A DNA stretch of 64,000 nt. Source: Rhodothermales bacterium (lineage in GTDB: Bacteria > Bacteroidota > Rhodothermia > Rhodothermales > UBA10348). The translations under genes and the position numbers were made by a program. Shown here piece by piece: positions 61,668 to 64,000 of the stretch (its first letter is position 1; the number at the start of each line of letters is the position of its first letter). The stretch covers positions 1,673,001-1,737,000 of the forward strand of contig JAEPNP010000001.1 of NCBI GenBank assembly GCA_017643395.1, given 5' to 3'. Under the pieces are notes generated by a model. That model saw only the letters and a program-made list of their open reading frames with translations, searched no databases and was not told the DNA's origin.

Positions 61668-62858
61668 TCAGCGGCTCCCGATCCCGGTCCCCGCGACCAG
61701 GCTGGCAAGTTGCTCCACAGGGATGCACTCTACGTCGTCCGAAATCGGGTACCTCTCCGAACCTGGGTAGACGACAAACGACTGGTCCGGCTTCACGTCC
61801 TCACGCGCGTGGTGGAATCCGCGCCTCGGTTTTGGCGATAGGCTTCGTTTGATCTCGACCGCCCAGGTGCGCCCGCCCGGTCTTCCGATGATCAGGTCAA
61901 TCTCTGCGCCACCGGCTGAGCGATAGAAGTAGAGTTCGTTTCCCTCCGGCAAAGAGGAGGCGAGGTTTTCGATGACGTAACCCTCCCAACTGGCGCCGGC
62001 GACAGGGTGTCCCAGGAGTTCTTCTCTCGACCCAATGCCAAGCAGGGTGTGCAGGAGGCCGCTGTCCCGGACATACGTCTTCGGTGACTTGATGAGGCGC
62101 TTCCCGGTGTTACCGTGCCAGGGCTGAAGTCGCCGCACCAGCAGCAGGTCAACCATGAGGTCCAGGTACCGGCTGATCGTCGTCCAATCTGATCCAAGAC
62201 TGCGGGCAAGTTGGGCGGCGTTCAGGAGGCTCCCCTGCAGATGCGCCAGCATGGTCCAAAACCGCCGAAGCGATTCGGCCGGAATGCGAGGGCCGAGTTG
62301 CGGAATATCCCTTTCCAGATACGTCCTGATGAAGCTGTGCCTCCATCGCATGCTGGCCTCATCGCTCGACGCCAAAAGGCTGTCCGGAAACCCACCTCGG
62401 ATCCACAGGTCGCCATTAACCCCATCCGGAGTTTCCAGCAGGTTGAGCGGGTGCAGTTCTACGTAAGCAATTCTTCCCGCGAGTGATTCTAAGGATTGCT
62501 TCAGTAGATCGATCGACGCGGATCCGAGAAGCAGGTACCTCCCGGTCTTCCTTCCGCTTCTTCGGCCTTCATCGATCAACCCGCGCAAGGTGCGAAACAA
62601 CCCAGGCAGTCGCTGAACCTCGTCAATGATGACCAGACGATCCTTGTACTGATCGAGGTACAACTCCGGGTCCGACAGCTTGGCCAGATCGGCCGGCCGC
62701 TCCAGGTCCAGATACACAGCGTCGCGTTCGTCAGCGATCAGCGTCGCAAGCGTGGTCTTACCAACCTGACGCGGCCCGAGAATCGCGACGGCCGGGAACT
62801 CGCTGAGGAGTAGTTCGACCTGCGGTCTGAGGCGACGTTCTAGCGGAATCCGGATCAT
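61668..62858 (-). CDS. AAA ATPase with DUF4143 domain
   Basis: A 396-residue protein. Walker A is LGPRQVGKTTLA (about 27-38) and Walker B is LVIIDEVQRLP. The C-terminal DUF4143 part has RDIPQLGPRIP, the winged-helix region LGSDWTTISRYLDLM, and the nuclease-like segment GGAEIDLIIGRPGG ... WAVEIKRS, a PD-(D/E)xK-like arrangement. These single-gene ATPases are common and their role is unclear. Divergent from padR. Confidence 0.9.
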   Translation of the reverse strand: MIRIPLERRLRPQVELLLSEFPAVAILGPRQVGKTTLATLIADERDAVYLDLERPADLAKLSDPELYLDQYKDRLVIIDEVQRLPGLFRTLRGLIDEGRRSGRKTGRYLLLGSASIDLLKQSLESLAGRIAYVELHPLNLLETPDGVNGDLWIRGGFPDSLLASSDEASMRWRHSFIRTYLERDIPQLGPRIPAESLRRFWTMLAHLQGSLLNAAQLARSLGSDWTTISRYLDLMVDLLLVRRLQPWHGNTGKRLIKSPKTYVRDSGLLHTLLGIGSREELLGHPVAGASWEGYVIENLASSLPEGNELYFYRSAGGAEIDLIIGRPGGRTWAVEIKRSLSPKPRRGFHHAREDVKPDQSFVVYPGSERYPISDDVECIPVEQLASLVAGTGIGSR

Positions 62859-62864
62859 TAATTA

Positions 62865-62895
62865 TGCAATATCAGGATCGCATCCTGGAATTGCA
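62865..62895. repeat. Two-part hairpin before the DUF4143 gene
   Basis: TGCAAT ... ATTGCA form the outer arms and CAGGAT-CGC-ATCCTG the inner arms, with a 2-base mismatch between. The element starts 6 bases upstream of the ATPase ATG, so it would fold in its mRNA leader or act as an operator. Confidence 0.6.
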
Positions 62896-62953
62896 AGCTT
62901 ACACCGGTTCCCTACCCAAACGCCTTTTGCCTGTGCAAGGTCAGAACACTTGA

Positions 62954-62996
62954 CTATGTAGAATGTCAACACATACTATGACGGCATTCTACATAG
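62954..62996. promoter_or_regulatory. 12-bp inverted repeat before padR, candidate PadR operator
   Basis: CTATGTAGAATG (62954-62965) and CATTCTACATAG (62985-62996) are perfect complements 19 bases apart, that is three turns centre to centre. The ATGTA/TACAT core resembles PadR boxes. It ends 15 bases before the padR ATG. Confidence 0.75.
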
Positions 62997-63011
62997 CTGT
63001 CCAGAAGTCCC

Positions 63012-63371
63012 ATGTCAATCAGCCGTCCGCTCGCCCAAGCCACGCTTCGCCCGATGGTTCTTGCCATCCTCAGGAATGGTCCCGGATACGGATACCGCAT
63101 CATCAAACGCATCCACGATCTGACCGATGGCGAGATCGAGTGGACCACCGGTACGCTCTATCCATTCCTGCACGGTCTGGAAAATGAGGGCGTGCTGCGA
63201 AGCTACTGGGAGAAGGCGGACGAAGGGCCGCGCCGCAAGTACTACAGTCTGACGCCCGCGGGAGAGCGGGCGCTTGAAAGCGAGAGCGCCCAGTGGGAAC
63301 GGGTATATGGGCTGCTTTCGAAGCTATTTGCTCCGCCGGCACACGGCTCCGAAGCACTGATCCCGGGGTAG
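63012..63371 (+). CDS. PadR family transcriptional regulator
   Basis: A 119-residue PadR protein. It contains MVLAILRNGPGYGYRIIKRI, the helix EWTTGTLYPFLHGLENEGVLRSYW and the wing RRKYYSLTPAGERAL. PadR proteins of this kind usually sit before FtsX-type permease genes, as here (2 bases before the next gene), and repress their own operon. Confidence 0.94.
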   Translation: MSISRPLAQATLRPMVLAILRNGPGYGYRIIKRIHDLTDGEIEWTTGTLYPFLHGLENEGVLRSYWEKADEGPRRKYYSLTPAGERALESESAQWERVYGLLSKLFAPPAHGSEALIPG

Positions 63372-63373
63372 CC

Positions 63374-64000
63374 ATGTTTGATCTTGAAGCAGCCCTTCGG
63401 GCCTGGAGAAAAGCCCTGGCCACCGGCAGATCGATGCTGCCAGAAGATCTGGACGAACTGGAGCGCCACGTCCGTGACCACATCCATGAACTGCGGACGG
63501 AGGGCTACTCGCCGCAGGACGCATTCGAAAAGGCGCGGGATGAAGTCGTTTCGGATCAGCGAACCCGGGAGGCCTATCAGCAGGTCTACTGGGGAAAGCT
63601 CCGCCGCAAGGGGCTCCTGCGCACCTCCCTTCTGGCTGAATGGGCCATCGTTCGTAGCCAGGCCGTAATTGCCATCCGCGGTCTCATGCGCAACCCTGGC
63701 TACACCGTCCTGAACGTGACGGGACTGGCCGTCGGCATAGCCTGCAGCCTCTTGATCATCCTGTTTGTCAGGAGTGAGCGCTCATTTGACCGGTTCAATG
63801 AGCACGCCGATCGCATTGTGCGAGTGGTCATGCAGGTCCCGGACGGTCGCCAGATTGAAGTGACGCCGACCGTTGTAGCGCCGCTGTTGGCGCGGGAGTT
63901 TGCGCAGGTGGAGCGAGCCACACGCCTCTACGACATCGGTCAATTCCGCGCGGTTACCATCCAGACCGGCCAGGAAAGCTGGCAGGAGCATGGCTTCATG
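63374..64000 (+). CDS. ABC transporter permease with N-terminal prefix domain (cut by window end)
   Basis: The first 209 codons of a longer gene. Residues 1-95 are the soluble prefix that goes with PadR-linked permeases (EDLDELERHVRDHIHEL, DAFEKARDEV). A membrane segment follows (GYTVLNVTGLAVGIACSLLIILFV, about 114-137) and then the start of a MacB-like periplasmic domain (ERSFDRFNEHADRIVRVVM). It likely belongs to the MacB/FtsX group of antimicrobial or lipoprotein exporters. The rest is outside the window. Confidence 0.88.
   Translation, partial: MFDLEAALRAWRKALATGRSMLPEDLDELERHVRDHIHELRTEGYSPQDAFEKARDEVVSDQRTREAYQQVYWGKLRRKGLLRTSLLAEWAIVRSQAVIAIRGLMRNPGYTVLNVTGLAVGIACSLLIILFVRSERSFDRFNEHADRIVRVVMQVPDGRQIEVTPTVVAPLLAREFAQVERATRLYDIGQFRAVTIQTGQESWQEHGFM

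Noticed and set aside
61538-61841. Short plus-strand frames after the second TetR
   Set aside because: They run mostly antisense to the end of the DUF4143 gene and show no domain or start signal.

Overview
The window is about 64 kb of high-GC chromosomal DNA that looks like a member of the Rhodothermota/Bacteroidota group, probably a Rhodothermales-type bacterium. The pointers are a secreted protein ending in a type IX secretion-like sorting domain (58186-59826), an arginine operon built around an N-acyl-ornithine carbamoyltransferase, many ATGA/GTGA start-stop overlaps, weak Shine-Dalgarno signals, and PadR plus FtsX-type permease pairs. I see no phage, insertion sequence, plasmid or CRISPR signature. 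The taxonomic call is inference.

Layout. 1-5655: end of an unknown gene, a DUF885 peptidase-like protein, a YbjQ/DUF305/LVIVD surface-protein group, and endonuclease III. 5716-9603: methionine operon metY-metX-metB on the minus strand under a SAM-I riboswitch with a terminator and a visible antiterminator. 9755-10447: an outer-membrane barrel protein. 10448-22383: a nine-gene branched-chain amino acid operon (ilvD-ilvB-ilvN-ilvC-leuB-leuA-leuC-leuD-cimA) preceded by a short ORF ending in a run of Leu/Ile/Val codons. 22384-28443: glutamate synthase gltB-gltD. 28506-37831: a PadR-like regulator, then argG-argC-argD-argF'-argB-argE-argH and a coupled lipoprotein amidohydrolase. 37832-38630: a GC-rich non-coding kilobase with a 52-bp tandem array. 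38631-43836: a tiny membrane peptide, a transaldolase-like protein, a beta-CASP nuclease and a large FAD/Fe-S oxidoreductase. 43958-46898 (minus): aroQ, a polysaccharide flippase and a glycine-rich repeat surface protein. 46977-51868: mnmA, a kinase-less 7TM-PAS protein, class II DAHP synthase and a lipoprotein. 51932-57423 (minus): a tight six-gene group (metallo-hydrolase, small protein, nucleotidyltransferase, betaine-type ABC ATPase, fused binding protein/permease, M32 carboxypeptidase) facing a TetR gene across twin palindromic operators. 58186-64000: a secreted sorting-domain protein, tRNA-Thr, an allene-oxide-cyclase-like barrel protein with a divergent TetR, a DUF4143 ATPase, and a PadR regulator followed by an ABC permease cut by the window end.

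How the genes work together. From 10.8 to 37.8 kb nearly everything serves amino acid synthesis on one strand: pyruvate is converted to Val, Leu and (through citramalate) Ile precursors, GltBD supplies glutamate, and the arg operon turns glutamate into arginine. The ilv and gltB upstream regions share a short motif (near GAAAGCGCTTCC) placed as a facing pair in both, which suggests common control. The methionine operon carries both the transsulfuration enzyme and the direct sulfhydrylation enzyme.

Most worth a second look: the branched-chain-rich leader ORF at 10813-10962, the shared ilv/glt motif pairs, the 52-bp array at 38011-38438, and the TetR-controlled six-gene operon with its 62-nt gene overlap.
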